A stretch of 64,000 bases of DNA from Fulvivirga marina (GTDB lineage: Bacteria > Bacteroidota > Bacteroidia > Cytophagales > Cyclobacteriaceae), in the NCBI RefSeq assembly GCF_016775155.1, contig NZ_JAEUGD010000067.1, positions 62,001 through 126,000 of the forward strand, read 5' to 3'. Positions 32,401-38,063 of this stretch are shown here, piece by piece. The first letter of the stretch is position 1. Each line of letters begins with the position of its first letter. The translations under genes were made by a program, and so were the position numbers. The notes beneath the pieces were generated by a model that saw nothing but the letters and a program-made list of their open reading frames with translations, was not told the DNA's origin and searched no databases.

Positions 32401-33978
32401 AGCAAGTTTAGCGGAACGCTCCACTCCTGCGATCATCATTCCTGGCTTTGCTTCAGATTGTGTTGCTTTTGTAGTGGCTGACGGTTCGGCAACTTTTGGT
32501 GTAGGTTCTGTTTTTACCTCCTGTATAGCCGCAGGTCTCTGTGATGGGCCATAGGTATGATTTTCTTCATCTGATGTTTGCATCTTCATAGGATCCGCAA
32601 TCATCATGATGATATCAGTCACATTATCTGCGCTACTTCCCAAGGCTCTACAAAGGAAAACAGTGTTATGCTCTGGTCTAAATTTATTCTTAAATTGCAG
32701 GTTCCCTTCATCGTTAAAGATGTTTTGCTCGCGAAGGTAGTCAAGTGTTTTTTCGAGCGCCGGGTCAGGGTTAGAGGAGGCCTCGAGCTTACAACCATAG
32801 GTGCCTCCAAGGCTTAACATACTACATCCCTCAGCAGCTAGTATTTCTACTATATTAACAATAGCATATTCCAAACCTCCTAAAGGCATTTCCTGAGGGT
32901 AGAACTCAAGGTCCATCAGGTAACCATTTTCATTGGATGACAACTTGGAAATAAGAATGACGTTTTGTAATACATCATCAAGATAAGTAAGGAAAAGGCG
33001 ATGTTCTGAGTTTAAATTTCCATTCAGGATCTCATCCTTAACCATGTGGATCAGAGGATTGACCATGGTCCTTGGGGCACACCACTGATCAATAATATCC
33101 GCTATACTCTGATCTGTTTGTTTATTGGTACCATTTTTATATTCTTCAGTTCTGCATTTACCTTCACCTTCGAACTTAGACACCTGATAACGCAAACGAC
33201 GCATCTTACTACCTTTAAGGGTGAATTTTTCGAAATTTACCCTGGATATAACCCCAAAAGGAGTTGAGGAAAATGGAGTACCTCCTATAGCGTCAATTTC
33301 TTTAGAGGTAAAGAGGTTAAGCTCAAAATTATGCTCACTGCAATACTGATACATTTCCTCCGCAAGTGTAGAGAAGTAGTCTTCCGGCCCGGTATAAGTA
33401 TAGACCAGTATAATGTTTTTGCTCCGGCTATAGTTGAAATAGCCTCGTTGGTCACTACCTATGAAAAGGTTGGGAGCAATGTTTCTTGTGCCCCTGGATG
33501 ATGAGCCCTCGTTTTTGTATTCATCAAAAAGGTCCTTCACCAGTTTGCCTAGTTCCGGATATTTATAGGCTTCTTTCTCAAGTACAGTAATAGGATTTTT
33601 ATTTGATTCTTTTATCCGATCATCAGTAAGCCTCTCAGGTGTCACTTCATCCTTTGCTGCAGGTTTTTGCTCTACCTCAACAGGGGTAGATACAGGTGTA
33701 CCATTGGCAAATTTTTTAGTAAGCGTTTCCGCATGTTTATCAACAAAGTAATTGCTTAAATCATCTATATTGAAATTTTCAAAAAGCAAGGTTTTGGGTA
33801 AAGTACCAAACTCCTCCTCCAGTTTTTTGATGACTTGCAGTACACGAAACGAATCAATTCCCAGCTCCTGAAATGGAGTGGATGTATCGTGATCTCCAAT
33901 TGATATTTGAGCAACCTCTGATATAAGGTTTTTAAGATAACTATCTGTTGACTCTAATAATATTTCCTTGTCTGTCAT
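23458..33978 (-). CDS. trans-AT PKS subunit with DUF2156-like and tryptophanase-like PLP domains
   Basis: 3506 residues. Order: ACP (Ser43); DUF2156/lysyl-phosphatidylglycerol-synthase-like domain (about 175-450); PLP beta-eliminating-lyase-like domain (about 540-935, Lys749); KS (Cys1158, His1293, His1333); DH (His1634, Asp1803); KR (TGGAGG near 2143, Tyr2285, LRD with Asp2230 suggesting B-type); ACP (Ser2447); KS (Cys2731, His2866, His2913); DH-like (3180-3460) with Tyr3211 for His and Glu3378 for Asp. There is no AT and no final ACP, and the acidic tail ends in a short helix that may dock the next subunit. The first full module should give an alkene. The second leaves a keto group for the aminotransferase. 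The two N-terminal enzyme domains point to an unusual reaction on the ACP-bound chain, possibly sulfur or amine chemistry. Confidence 0.95.
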   Translation of the reverse strand: MTDKEILLESTDSYLKNLISEVAQISIGDHDTSTPFQELGIDSFRVLQVIKKLEEEFGTLPKTLLFENFNIDDLSNYFVDKHAETLTKKFANGTPVSTPVEVEQKPAAKDEVTPERLTDDRIKESNKNPITVLEKEAYKYPELGKLVKDLFDEYKNEGSSSRGTRNIAPNLFIGSDQRGYFNYSRSKNIILVYTYTGPEDYFSTLAEEMYQYCSEHNFELNLFTSKEIDAIGGTPFSSTPFGVISRVNFEKFTLKGSKMRRLRYQVSKFEGEGKCRTEEYKNGTNKQTDQSIADIIDQWCAPRTMVNPLIHMVKDEILNGNLNSEHRLFLTYLDDVLQNVILISKLSSNENGYLMDLEFYPQEMPLGGLEYAIVNIVEILAAEGCSMLSLGGTYGCKLEASSNPDPALEKTLDYLREQNIFNDEGNLQFKNKFRPEHNTVFLCRALGSSADNVTDIIMMIADPMKMQTSDEENHTYGPSQRPAAIQEVKTEPTPKVAEPSATTKATQSEAKPGMMIAGVERSAKLADYGFNPLNIPDKQVEFDLKTDSWAQLELPAIQNQLSYLYTQLQQPISIEETLKSVFPFSHFALTTAGRTAEHAFCKAWEKKGVVLQNILFPTTIFHQIENGFTPKELPHSEVFNLNSEALYKGNLNWDALKKQVEEDPKSIAFVLIETDDNAAGGAPVSIDHIKQVKALLSEHAIPLVFDSTRIVENALFIIEHEKEYAGKNVWDVVREMASYADAMITSLAKDFCVNKGGLIATNDTDLFNRVQALIQDEGIGLDVIDKKVVALSFRNKNKIETRVQNRVQMVRSIWGALKQNGIPVVQPAVGHCILIDIKQIPQFKSFEHPVSSFISWLYLNTGIRGGAHNVGMQKGTTINNLVRLAIPVGLKQKEADEIKDRLIQAFSNMVNIPEVLPIGDQADNFGNIHVNFKLKLYHNTSGEVITKTSETASVSPAQANTEKQVEATGQHTKVMETGSNQDSQGNRPRTTGDIAIVGIAGRYPKAKNMDEFWENLIQGKDCIEDIPDARFEQRLRNKFSEKYRGGFIDGIDKFDSLFFNISPREAEYLDPQERLFLEVAWEALEDAGYYPETLTEDNAPRNIGVYVGAVWTLYQVLGTEEKLKGNFASPSSHLWGIANRVSYAFNLSGPSLPIDTACSSSLSALYLACEAIYKGECSSAIVGGVNLDVHQSKIDINKSGGALSADGVCRTFGKGANGYVAGEGVGAVLIKPLDQAEKDGDHIYGVIKGIAINHGGKTSGFMVPSPKSQAQVVSTALENGKVDARTIGYIEAHGTGTELGDPIEISGLTTAFQDYNVDKQGCSIGSVKTNIGHLEAAAGIVGLHKVLLQMKHRKLVPSLHSVELNPFIDFDNSPFYVEQGVEEWKPKVIDGIEYPLRAGISSFGAGGANAHVIIEEYKAPVSQPKDSPARPKDQIIPLSARNEGQLKQVALRLREFLEKDIASEAPLNLGDIAHTLRVGRKSFDHRLVIIAKTKEELIQKLTLFIDGRKDDSMITGEAKNSEGITRLLSRKEKEEFIKMLSQSGDMRKLAQLWNDGLLADWQGIQALESGIKVSLPTYPFADKRHWISDTSESPNLALQSTAALHPLIDSNVSTFERQIFKKTFHDEDFFIYDHLVSEIPTLPGVAYLDFARKAGELAAGRKVQKIKNILWLSPLTVVNSVPKDVFIELKPSGESIQFEVFSEEANGKQVYSQGKLIYATNKEIEAEPEYIEGFDEIKARFEKVTDGKEAYPLFKSLGLDLGPSFQVLQDIFKDNDEILGELQIPESRNSDFNDYLLHPSLVDGSFQAGMAAQLGAQTGEMFVPYSINEVEVLQPLKPKCYSYVRKVNEPNSKVSKVNVFIVDEDGMILTRIKESIGVPLVSVHEKPDQKGDDEEYAKLYYGHEWEETPLELEEVQADKLGAVLLFGADDKLRKAYKKRFKDTGEIILVQPGDAYADSGDQVYTVNPQNPDDFRQLFESLNKESIGKICFAWPVDTSVKETEYSIDFLGSALDKGVYAFLTLCQTLIAQKMDKVQLQYVYLGHPDTTQPHHEAINGFAKTLQLEQSKMQCKILEIQQSKVSYDKILDVILAEFDPSAKKAMTVRYEEGKRYVRKVKEFALHEAESSAPAHGLGLKEKGVYIITGGAGGLGLIFARYLADECKARLVLTGRSKLSDERKAELDELTKAGAEVVYMSADVSSYKDVERLIKETKAKFGAVNGIIHSAGVLRDSYVRNKTREEMEAVFAPKVFGTRHLDEATKGEDIDFFVTFSSLAAVGGNAGQCDYSFANHFMDSFAAKREFLFEQGERSGVTFSLNWSLWADGGMQLDEQTEIFFKKNLGIKPLSIETGLEAFEKGLHAGKNQFVVLEGVQEKIERTWGIKEVEEPEPVQADDTADTAGEASGDQQSDKEVFNLVQDALSELVMELLKVDAEDIELDKILLDLGFDSIGLTTYANRINEKYKLDVTPVLFFEYPSIKEIAGFISREHKAEVLSVHNVAGASASSNAGAAAPQTTPANNQSSDDDRVSFSINKGFDARAFDDQGVAQPAGKGLSTESRFIDQPIAIVGMSGVMPESKDLEEFWDNLENERNLITVIPRDRWNWEDYDGDPFKEKNKTNSKWGGFMKDVDKFDPLFFGISPREAEMMDPQQRIFLETVWKAIEDSGHKVSDLSGTKTGLFVGVATRDYADSLVDKHIPLDGYTASGNSHSVLVNRVSFLLNLRGPSAPLDTACSSSLIAVHRAIESIHTGSSDMAIVGGVQLMLTPAAYISFGMAGMLSGDGKCKSFDKSANGYVRGEGSGAIFLKPLDKAEADNDHIYAVIKATTENHGGRVTMLTAPNPVAQTDLLVEAYTKGQVDPSTIGFIECHGTGTSLGDPIEIQALNKTFSELYKRSNKVPGDKPHCGLTTVKTNIGHLETAAGVAGMLKVLLSLKHKKIPASLHFKELNPYINLKDSPLYIVDKTKDWEPFIDDQGNAIPRRAGVSSFGFGGANAHVVLEEYIPKEEQPRATYEGPYVVVLSAKNEDRLKAYAELLLEHVEKYDDNLTDLAFTLQVGRDEMVERLGLVVNSRDELKEKLSSYLNEEEKIEDVYFGRITQRSGSEFVEADANHDSAEALVSQCFTDKDYSKLAEAWVKGIEVDWYQLYKDGKPRRMSLPTYPFARERYWFNIENSEKPTLGEFEKLHPMLHYNSSVLSQQSYTSNFSDKEFFVSDYKLQDQNVMPLTAYLEMARVAVEKALPDTDNTGLELYSTSWGQLLEIPESKKVNIALFENDNEEIDYEIYSMEGEEEIIHCRGRVAYSNGPAPVQLDIEHLKTHFDAEPKDHEMLYQSLEQMGMNYGPTLKSISELYQGDGQILARLILPEAVESNHEDFGLHPSMMESALQLATSLLTGISPQSDQPVLPFEVGALRLIDPCQKEMYAWVRYSKGSKPGDRILKVDIDLTDETGKVCIKIKSLAFDNALNRAVIDTSKDFEMLLNVMHDQDPNGKEYAESEDSEISFDKLLKDLY
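31174..33456 (-). other. DUF2156-like plus PLP-lyase-like didomain inside PKS subunit
   Basis: Part of the 3506-residue PKS gene. The first half has the LPG-synthase C-terminal/GNAT-duplication look: NFEKFTLKGSKMRRLRYQVSK, YLMDLEFYPQEMPLGGLEYAI and LGGTYG. The second half resembles tryptophanase and tyrosine phenol-lyase: TTAGRTAEH near 590, FDSTRIVENA near 705, Lys749 in SLAKDFCVNKGG, and a C-terminal LVRLAIP strand. The pairing of an unknown domain with a PLP cysteine-lyase (SH) domain is known in leinamycin-type synthases. Whether these are homologous cannot be decided here. Confidence 0.75.
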
Positions 33979-34094
33979 TTTCCTAGCTGAGCTCTATTAT
34001 CATTAAAATGAGATTAATTTGCACTACACCGAACGAGCGATCTTATCCGGAAGTAGATATTAAGATTTATATTGCAGGCGCTAAAGGCCTTCAT

Positions 34095-34673
34095 TCAATA
34101 AGCATTTACATGTTTATGCTTTTTCTTGATCCTGTTTTTGCAGATATCAATAAATACGGTTTGATTAATAGCCTGCAAGTGCATACCAAATTTGGTTTTT
34201 GACTGCTGCTCCACCAAGATCCCCTCATAACCTGCAAGAGGTCCGCTTACAATTTCTACAACTTCTCCCCTATTAAAATTAGGCTCCACGATTAGCTCCT
34301 GATTAAGATTAACCATCCGCTTAATTCCTTCAATACACTTATTACTTACTATAGAAGGTTTACCCCCACAATGTATATAGGTTGTAATCTTACGTGTCTG
34401 GCATATTTTGTAAAGGTTGCTTTCAAGCGTATTTACAAAAATATAGCTAGGGAAAAGCACTTGATCGATAATTTTTTTCTGACGGTTATTCCAGACCCTG
34501 AGTGTTTTGGTTATGGGTAAAAACACATCATAACCCTTAATAAGTAATTCTTTCTGAACTACTTTTTCAGCTCTGGGAGCCGTGTAAAAAATGTACCAAT
34601 TCACTTTCCTGTCAAGTCCAGTTGGATCACCATTGTCATCCATCCGAAATGGTTGCTTAGGGGTTTGGGGCAT
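34095..34673 (-). CDS. NusG-like transcription antiterminator (UpxY/RfaH/LoaP type)
   Basis: 192 residues. An N-terminal NGN domain (about 24-120: VNWYIFYTAPRAEKVVQKEL, VLFPSYIFV) and a C-terminal KOW domain (about 130-185: GEVVEIVSGPLAGYEGILVEQ) are separated by a short linker. This is the size and layout of operon-specific NusG paralogues rather than housekeeping NusG. It is the first gene of the PKS operon, 116 bp before the 3506-residue subunit. Relatives (LoaP in Bacillus polyketide operons, UpxY in Bacteroides capsule operons) keep RNA polymerase elongating through long operons. The likely job is to let transcription reach the loading PKS gene more than 30 kb downstream, past the internal hairpins. 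An alternative start at Met11 is possible. Confidence 0.93.
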   Translation of the reverse strand: MPQTPKQPFRMDDNGDPTGLDRKVNWYIFYTAPRAEKVVQKELLIKGYDVFLPITKTLRVWNNRQKKIIDQVLFPSYIFVNTLESNLYKICQTRKITTYIHCGGKPSIVSNKCIEGIKRMVNLNQELIVEPNFNRGEVVEIVSGPLAGYEGILVEQQSKTKFGMHLQAINQTVFIDICKNRIKKKHKHVNAY

Positions 34674-35176
34674 AACATTTAGTTGACTAGTTGATACAGC
34701 TTCGCTTGGTCAATTAGCAAGCATGCATTTGACTAAAATCAGAAATTATTGATAATGAATTTGATGGAATTGGGTCAGTTTCCACAAATCATTTTTAAGC
34801 AATGAGCATCCAAGATGTAGCTAATTTCCTTTTTTTCCAAATTCCTAGAGGAAATATTATCTAAGTTTTTTGAGTCTATTTTGCTTGCTTGAGACGCATA
34901 TAGCTTGGCCTAAAATAGCTGTTTTGGAGGTTATTCGTCTGAGATTCCGAAAGATAAGCACCTATGAAGAAGACTAGAAATAACGCATATTTAGACGGTT
35001 TTTCACTTTAAAAAAATTTTTATTTTTGTTTAGATTAATTCAAAATAATCTTTCAAAATATGAAAAATACTATTTCCTGAGGCCCCAAACGCCATCACAG
35101 ATCCCAAAGCAACTTCCAAAGTGAAGCAGAAGGATCACTCATAAACCTCAAAAAAATATGGTTAAACATGCAACTA

Positions 35177-35214
35177 CACCCCAGCCTTTAAGTAGTCAGT
35201 ATAAAGTGGGGGTG
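35177..35214. other. hairpin in the leader of the NusG-paralogue/PKS operon
   Basis: CACCCC (35177-35182) pairs with GGGGTG (35209-35214), and CTTTA (35186-35190) with TAAAG (35202-35206), across a small internal loop. It lies about 500 nt upstream of the antiterminator ATG. LoaP-type proteins recognise leader hairpins, so this is a candidate RNA target, but the link is only positional. Confidence 0.4.
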
Positions 35215-35324
35215 ACTTAAGTTCAAACGTTCACTTTGACACTTTGAAAAGAGTATTTCAAACCGTTGCGGTAACGATATCATCAATCGAGATAATATTC
35301 AACAAATTTGAACCTCAAAAGTCA

Positions 35325-35425
35325 TCGAAGGTTCATTATGAACTTTTGATTAAATCACCATTAAGGCATTGTTAACATTTATTGTTGAACCATCGATTTT
35401 CCCGAACTACTAACTGAACCTTCGA
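35325..35425. promoter_or_regulatory. three copies of GAACC(T/A)TCGA, candidate operator cluster
   Basis: The 10-mer occurs at 35325-35334 (reverse orientation), 35387-35396 (with A for T) and 35416-35425. The first copy runs into the palindrome GTTCATTATGAAC (35331-35343) and the third into CCTTCGAAGG (35419-35428). Repetition of a half-palindromic site within 100 bp suggests binding of a regulator that controls the PKS operon. No regulator of this type is encoded in the window. Confidence 0.45.
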
Positions 35426-35449
35426 AGGAGCAATATTGAAAGTTCAGTT
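35412..35449. other. perfect 8-bp inverted repeat with nested palindrome
   Basis: AACTGAAC (35412-35419) and GTTCAGTT (35442-35449) are exact complements around a 22-nt centre that holds TTCGAA and AATATT. As RNA it would form a hairpin about 120 nt downstream of the tRNA-like genes. As DNA it overlaps the third copy of the repeated 10-mer. Confidence 0.4.
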
Positions 35450-35569
35450 ATAAAACATAGATTCTCCTGACCGTTCTTTGTATGAACCTGCAAGAGGCTC
35501 TGCTGGAAAGACATACTTGTTTTTAGTACTGCGAAAACTCTAAACCGGAGACTCGCGAATCTTATTTGA

Positions 35570-35641
35570 TCTGATAGCAGGGCTCGAACCTGCGTCCACC
35601 CGGTCCCAGAGCCGGGCGCTCTACCACTGAGCTATATCAGA
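35570..35641 (-). tRNA. tRNA-like gene 1, 8-nt anticodon loop (tRNA-Pro-like, C+UGG)
   Basis: 72 nt, read on the minus strand. A 7-bp acceptor stem (TCTGATA/TATCAGA), T8-A9, 4-bp D stem with loop AGTGGTA, 5-bp anticodon stem CCCGG/CCGGG, variable loop TGGAC, 5-bp T stem and canonical T loop TTCGAGC are all perfect. The anticodon loop is CTCTGGGA, eight bases instead of seven. With U33 and G37 in place it reads as a four-base anticodon CUGG, that is Pro anticodon UGG with an added C. The predicted discriminator base is U and no CCA is encoded. It may be a frameshift-type decoder or a tRNA mimic with another task. Confidence 0.75.
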
Positions 35642-35647
35642 TGCCAA

Positions 35648-35719
35648 AACGGGTGTAGGGCTCGAACCTACGTCTGCCCGGGTGAAGAGCCGGGTATTCT
35701 ACCGCTGAATTAACCCATT
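35648..35719 (-). tRNA. tRNA-like gene 2, 8-nt anticodon loop (tRNA-Glu-like, C+UUC)
   Basis: 72 nt on the minus strand with the same architecture as its neighbour. The acceptor stem is AATGGGT/ACCCGTT (one G-U pair), the D stem ATTC/GAAT with loop AGCGGTA, the anticodon stem CCCGG/CCGGG, the variable loop CAGAC and the T loop TTCGAGC. The anticodon loop is CTCTTCAC, eight bases. Read with U33 and A37 it gives a four-base anticodon CUUC, that is Glu anticodon UUC with an added C. Its first base is the last base of the stop codon of the upstream 461-residue gene, and 6 nt separate it from tRNA-like gene 1, so one transcript probably carries all three. Confidence 0.75.
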
Positions 35720-37104
35720 CAATTATTAACCGGATCAAATGGTTTTGCATTTTTACCGGAAAAGTATCTATGCCTTTTCAATACGCTAGCCAGAAAGGGA
35801 CTTGCCACCTCAACTCCATGAACCAGTTCCGGTGTAGGCCTGAACTCCTCTACACCATGCTGCCTTGGAGCAATCCATCCCGATTTCACGGCATCAATTC
35901 CTGCCTCATGACAGTATTTAACAACAAGGTCTTTATTACAACCCCTGATTCCCTTAAATACTTCCCATGGCAGTGGCAGTTTATTCCAAACTTCTGTATT
36001 TGGATCCAGCTTTCCTCCTGAAGCTCGATGCCAGGCCGCCACATCTGCGGCCATGAGTCTCATTACTTTTCCAAAACAGACCTCATCCAGGACAAACTCC
36101 ATCCCCATCGAATAGATGACATTCATCCACTGATCTCTGGCTTTATTCCATGCCCCTGCGGTATTGTTCCAGGTAGTAGAGTCATTTCCTCTCCGCACGA
36201 TCATAGTTTGAAGATTAATAGAACTCCTTGTCCATACTTCGTCCAGCAATGTGGCTATCTCCTGCAGAATATTAGTCCATTTACCCAACAGCCTCCCCTT
36301 CTGCTCGTCTGTCAAATGAGACAATACCTCCTGACCTGTATATATATGAGCCATAGCCAACCATTCTGTATTGCTTTCTCTAGTTCCAACTTTTTCTCTA
36401 CCAAAGAGGCTCTTTCCAACGACGTACTCTCCTTTACACCTTTTATATAACATGTCGCTGACTTCGTCATATGCTCTGGCCTGGCTCTGGTTCGTAAACA
36501 CACTTCTGAGATTGCATCGTGCATTAAAGTAAGCAATAAAGCAGGCTGTATTTTTATCCTTTATAAAGCTCTCGTACTCCAGGTGATGTACAATACCATG
36601 CTTGGCGATCTTCTGGAACTCGACCTTCTTTACCTCTCGTTCATATTTCAGCAGCTTGTTTTCAAGCCTTTTAAGAAGTCTCCATCTTTTATTATAGGCT
36701 CTTTTCGACAGGTCCAAGCCTGCAGCTTTTCTTTGAGCTCTATCTAAGCGACCGGAAAGAAAGTTATTGTCGCCTACCTCTTTCTGAATTAGTGGTGATA
36801 CCTTACCAATAAAACCTTTTATGTCGGGAATATAATCGTAGTTAACACCTGCTATATTTTCCAGTTTGAAAATCTCTACGGCTTTCTTTATCTGTCTCTC
36901 AGCTCCTACTGCCCTTGCAAATTCCTGAGCCATGGAGCTATAGCCAAAGACCTGTCTTTTCAAAGACCCCCTAGCAGCTTTGTCGAGTATGCTTCTCTCC
37001 AATGTGCTTAGGTCGTCCTTTAAAATTTCAATTACAGCTTCTGCAATATCTTCTGGTCGCTTTCTTAATTGCAAACTTTGGTATAGTTCTTTCAGCTTAT
37101 CCAT
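35719..37104 (-). CDS. unrecognised 461-residue protein linked to the two tRNA-like genes
   Basis: I do not recognise the family. The protein is mainly alpha-helical and basic in the middle, has no signal peptide or membrane segment, and starts with MDKLKELYQSLQLRKRPEDI. Stretches that look conserved are RLDRAQRKAAGLDLSKRAYN (about 120-140), the following Arg/Lys-rich helices (to about 175), TMIVRRGNDSTTWNNTAGAW (about 305-325) and HRASGGKLDP (about 370). The basic helices would suit RNA binding. The TGA stop shares its A with the first base of a tRNA-like gene, so the coding sequence and the RNAs look like one unit and processing of one would cut the other. A role in binding, processing or charging these RNAs is inference from position. 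Confidence 0.85.
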   Translation of the reverse strand: MDKLKELYQSLQLRKRPEDIAEAVIEILKDDLSTLERSILDKAARGSLKRQVFGYSSMAQEFARAVGAERQIKKAVEIFKLENIAGVNYDYIPDIKGFIGKVSPLIQKEVGDNNFLSGRLDRAQRKAAGLDLSKRAYNKRWRLLKRLENKLLKYEREVKKVEFQKIAKHGIVHHLEYESFIKDKNTACFIAYFNARCNLRSVFTNQSQARAYDEVSDMLYKRCKGEYVVGKSLFGREKVGTRESNTEWLAMAHIYTGQEVLSHLTDEQKGRLLGKWTNILQEIATLLDEVWTRSSINLQTMIVRRGNDSTTWNNTAGAWNKARDQWMNVIYSMGMEFVLDEVCFGKVMRLMAADVAAWHRASGGKLDPNTEVWNKLPLPWEVFKGIRGCNKDLVVKYCHEAGIDAVKSGWIAPRQHGVEEFRPTPELVHGVEVASPFLASVLKRHRYFSGKNAKPFDPVNN

Positions 37105-37146
37105 GAGTTAGACTTTTTAAAACCTGATACAAGTTTAGAGCCTAAG

Positions 37147-37165
37147 TACGCAGTCTTCTTGCGTA
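37147..37165. other. 6-bp inverted repeat upstream of the 461-residue gene
   Basis: TACGCA and TGCGTA are separated by seven bases, about 43-61 bp upstream of the ATG at 37104. It could be an operator or a leader hairpin for the protein/tRNA-like unit. The rest of the 144-bp gap is AT-rich and shows nothing else I can name. Confidence 0.3.
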
Positions 37166-37248
37166 GATATATTTTGTTTTAATTTTTTATTAAAAGACGC
37201 AGAACCCTCCACAATACTCTCCTGAGAAGTGAAGCCCTCAATAAATGT

Positions 37249-37842
37249 TCAACTCCTGATTCGACATACTTTTTTATTAATTAAATGACTTCTTATCATT
37301 GACCAAAGTAACCCAATAAACGCTCCAATAATAACGGAACTTATCAGATCGATCATAGCAGGATCATTAAAGCTTTGATATATTGCACCCCCTAGTAAGA
37401 TCAATAAAACAGCAGCCCATATTCTATTATGTATAATCTCTTTTCCATCTAAAGGTATATAAGGCGTTACCGGATTTTTAAAGTAATAAGTAACAGTTCT
37501 TTCACCTACAATTCTTCTTCCAGTTTTATACCTTCTATCTGGTCGTGTTCTAACTTCTCTCTTACTATTCTGAAGAGTATTTATTTTTACAGTTCTAAAC
37601 AGAAGGTTAAAAAGATTATTAAAAAAATAGATATTCAGAACTGGCATCAACAAGCCGAGCCAATTAAAGGATACCCCAATTAACTTTTGAAAAAAAGAAT
37701 TGTTAGGGGCAACCCACCAGGGAAACTGGCTGTATTGAACTGTATCTTTTTCATGCAAATTGGTATTGATACTTCTATGTTCCGCTTCTTTAGCTACTTT
37801 TATCGCTGTATTTTTAAGAATTGTTTTTAGCTTTTTTGCCAT
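37249..37842 (-). CDS. small membrane protein of unknown function
   Basis: 197 residues, not recognised. A basic amphipathic N-terminal stretch is followed by one hydrophobic region (about 53-83), a very basic loop (about 94-112, with RTRPDRRYKTGRR) and two more hydrophobic segments (about 143-156 and 165-182). There is no enzyme motif. It lies upstream of, and on the same strand as, the 461-residue gene, with a 144-bp gap that contains an inverted repeat, so co-transcription is possible but not evident. Confidence 0.7.
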   Translation of the reverse strand: MAKKLKTILKNTAIKVAKEAEHRSINTNLHEKDTVQYSQFPWWVAPNNSFFQKLIGVSFNWLGLLMPVLNIYFFNNLFNLLFRTVKINTLQNSKREVRTRPDRRYKTGRRIVGERTVTYYFKNPVTPYIPLDGKEIIHNRIWAAVLLILLGGAIYQSFNDPAMIDLISSVIIGAFIGLLWSMIRSHLINKKVCRIRS

Positions 37843-37969
37843 CTAATTTTGGATATTATAACAGGAATAATGAGGTTAAAATTAGTGACCATTTATTTTT
37901 GACATCCATACCACGAACCTGATTAATTACAAATCACACTTAAAAATAGTTGTAGGGGTTATGGAAGTC

Positions 37970-38009
37970 AATACCCAATCTTGGGTATTTTCACTTATCC
38001 CTGGATAAG
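37970..38009. promoter_or_regulatory. two adjacent palindromes, candidate operators
   Basis: AATACCCAA-tc-TTGGGTATT (37970-37989) is followed after four bases by CTTATCC-ct-GGATAAG (37994-38009). Both are perfect inverted repeats with 2-bp centres. The very short centres favour protein-bound DNA over RNA hairpins, although the first is followed by TTT and could act as a weak terminator. Confidence 0.45.
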
Positions 38010-38063
38010 GTGATCAGTCTGTGAGCGCAGATACTCTTCCTAGAAAGTTGGGGCTAGTATATA

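Larger units (their letters stand above)
34674..35569 (-). promoter_or_regulatory. 896-bp leader/intergenic region upstream of the PKS operon
   Basis: No coding gene is visible. The region should hold the promoter and 5' leader of the antiterminator-PKS operon and the end of the tRNA-like transcript. I see AT-rich stretches around 34985-35075, a hairpin at 35177-35214, and a cluster of inverted and repeated motifs at 35325-35449. I could not fix a convincing Bacteroidota-type promoter by eye. Confidence 0.6.

Noticed and set aside
35570-35719. Ordinary tRNA-Gln and tRNA-Ser or tRNA-Glu calls from the anticodon arm
   Set aside because: Neither loop can be folded to seven bases without breaking the five perfect stem pairs, so a plain isotype call would be misleading.
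35570-35719. Phage or element attachment site at the tRNA genes
   Set aside because: No integrase, direct repeat of a tRNA 3' end or other mobility gene was found in the window.
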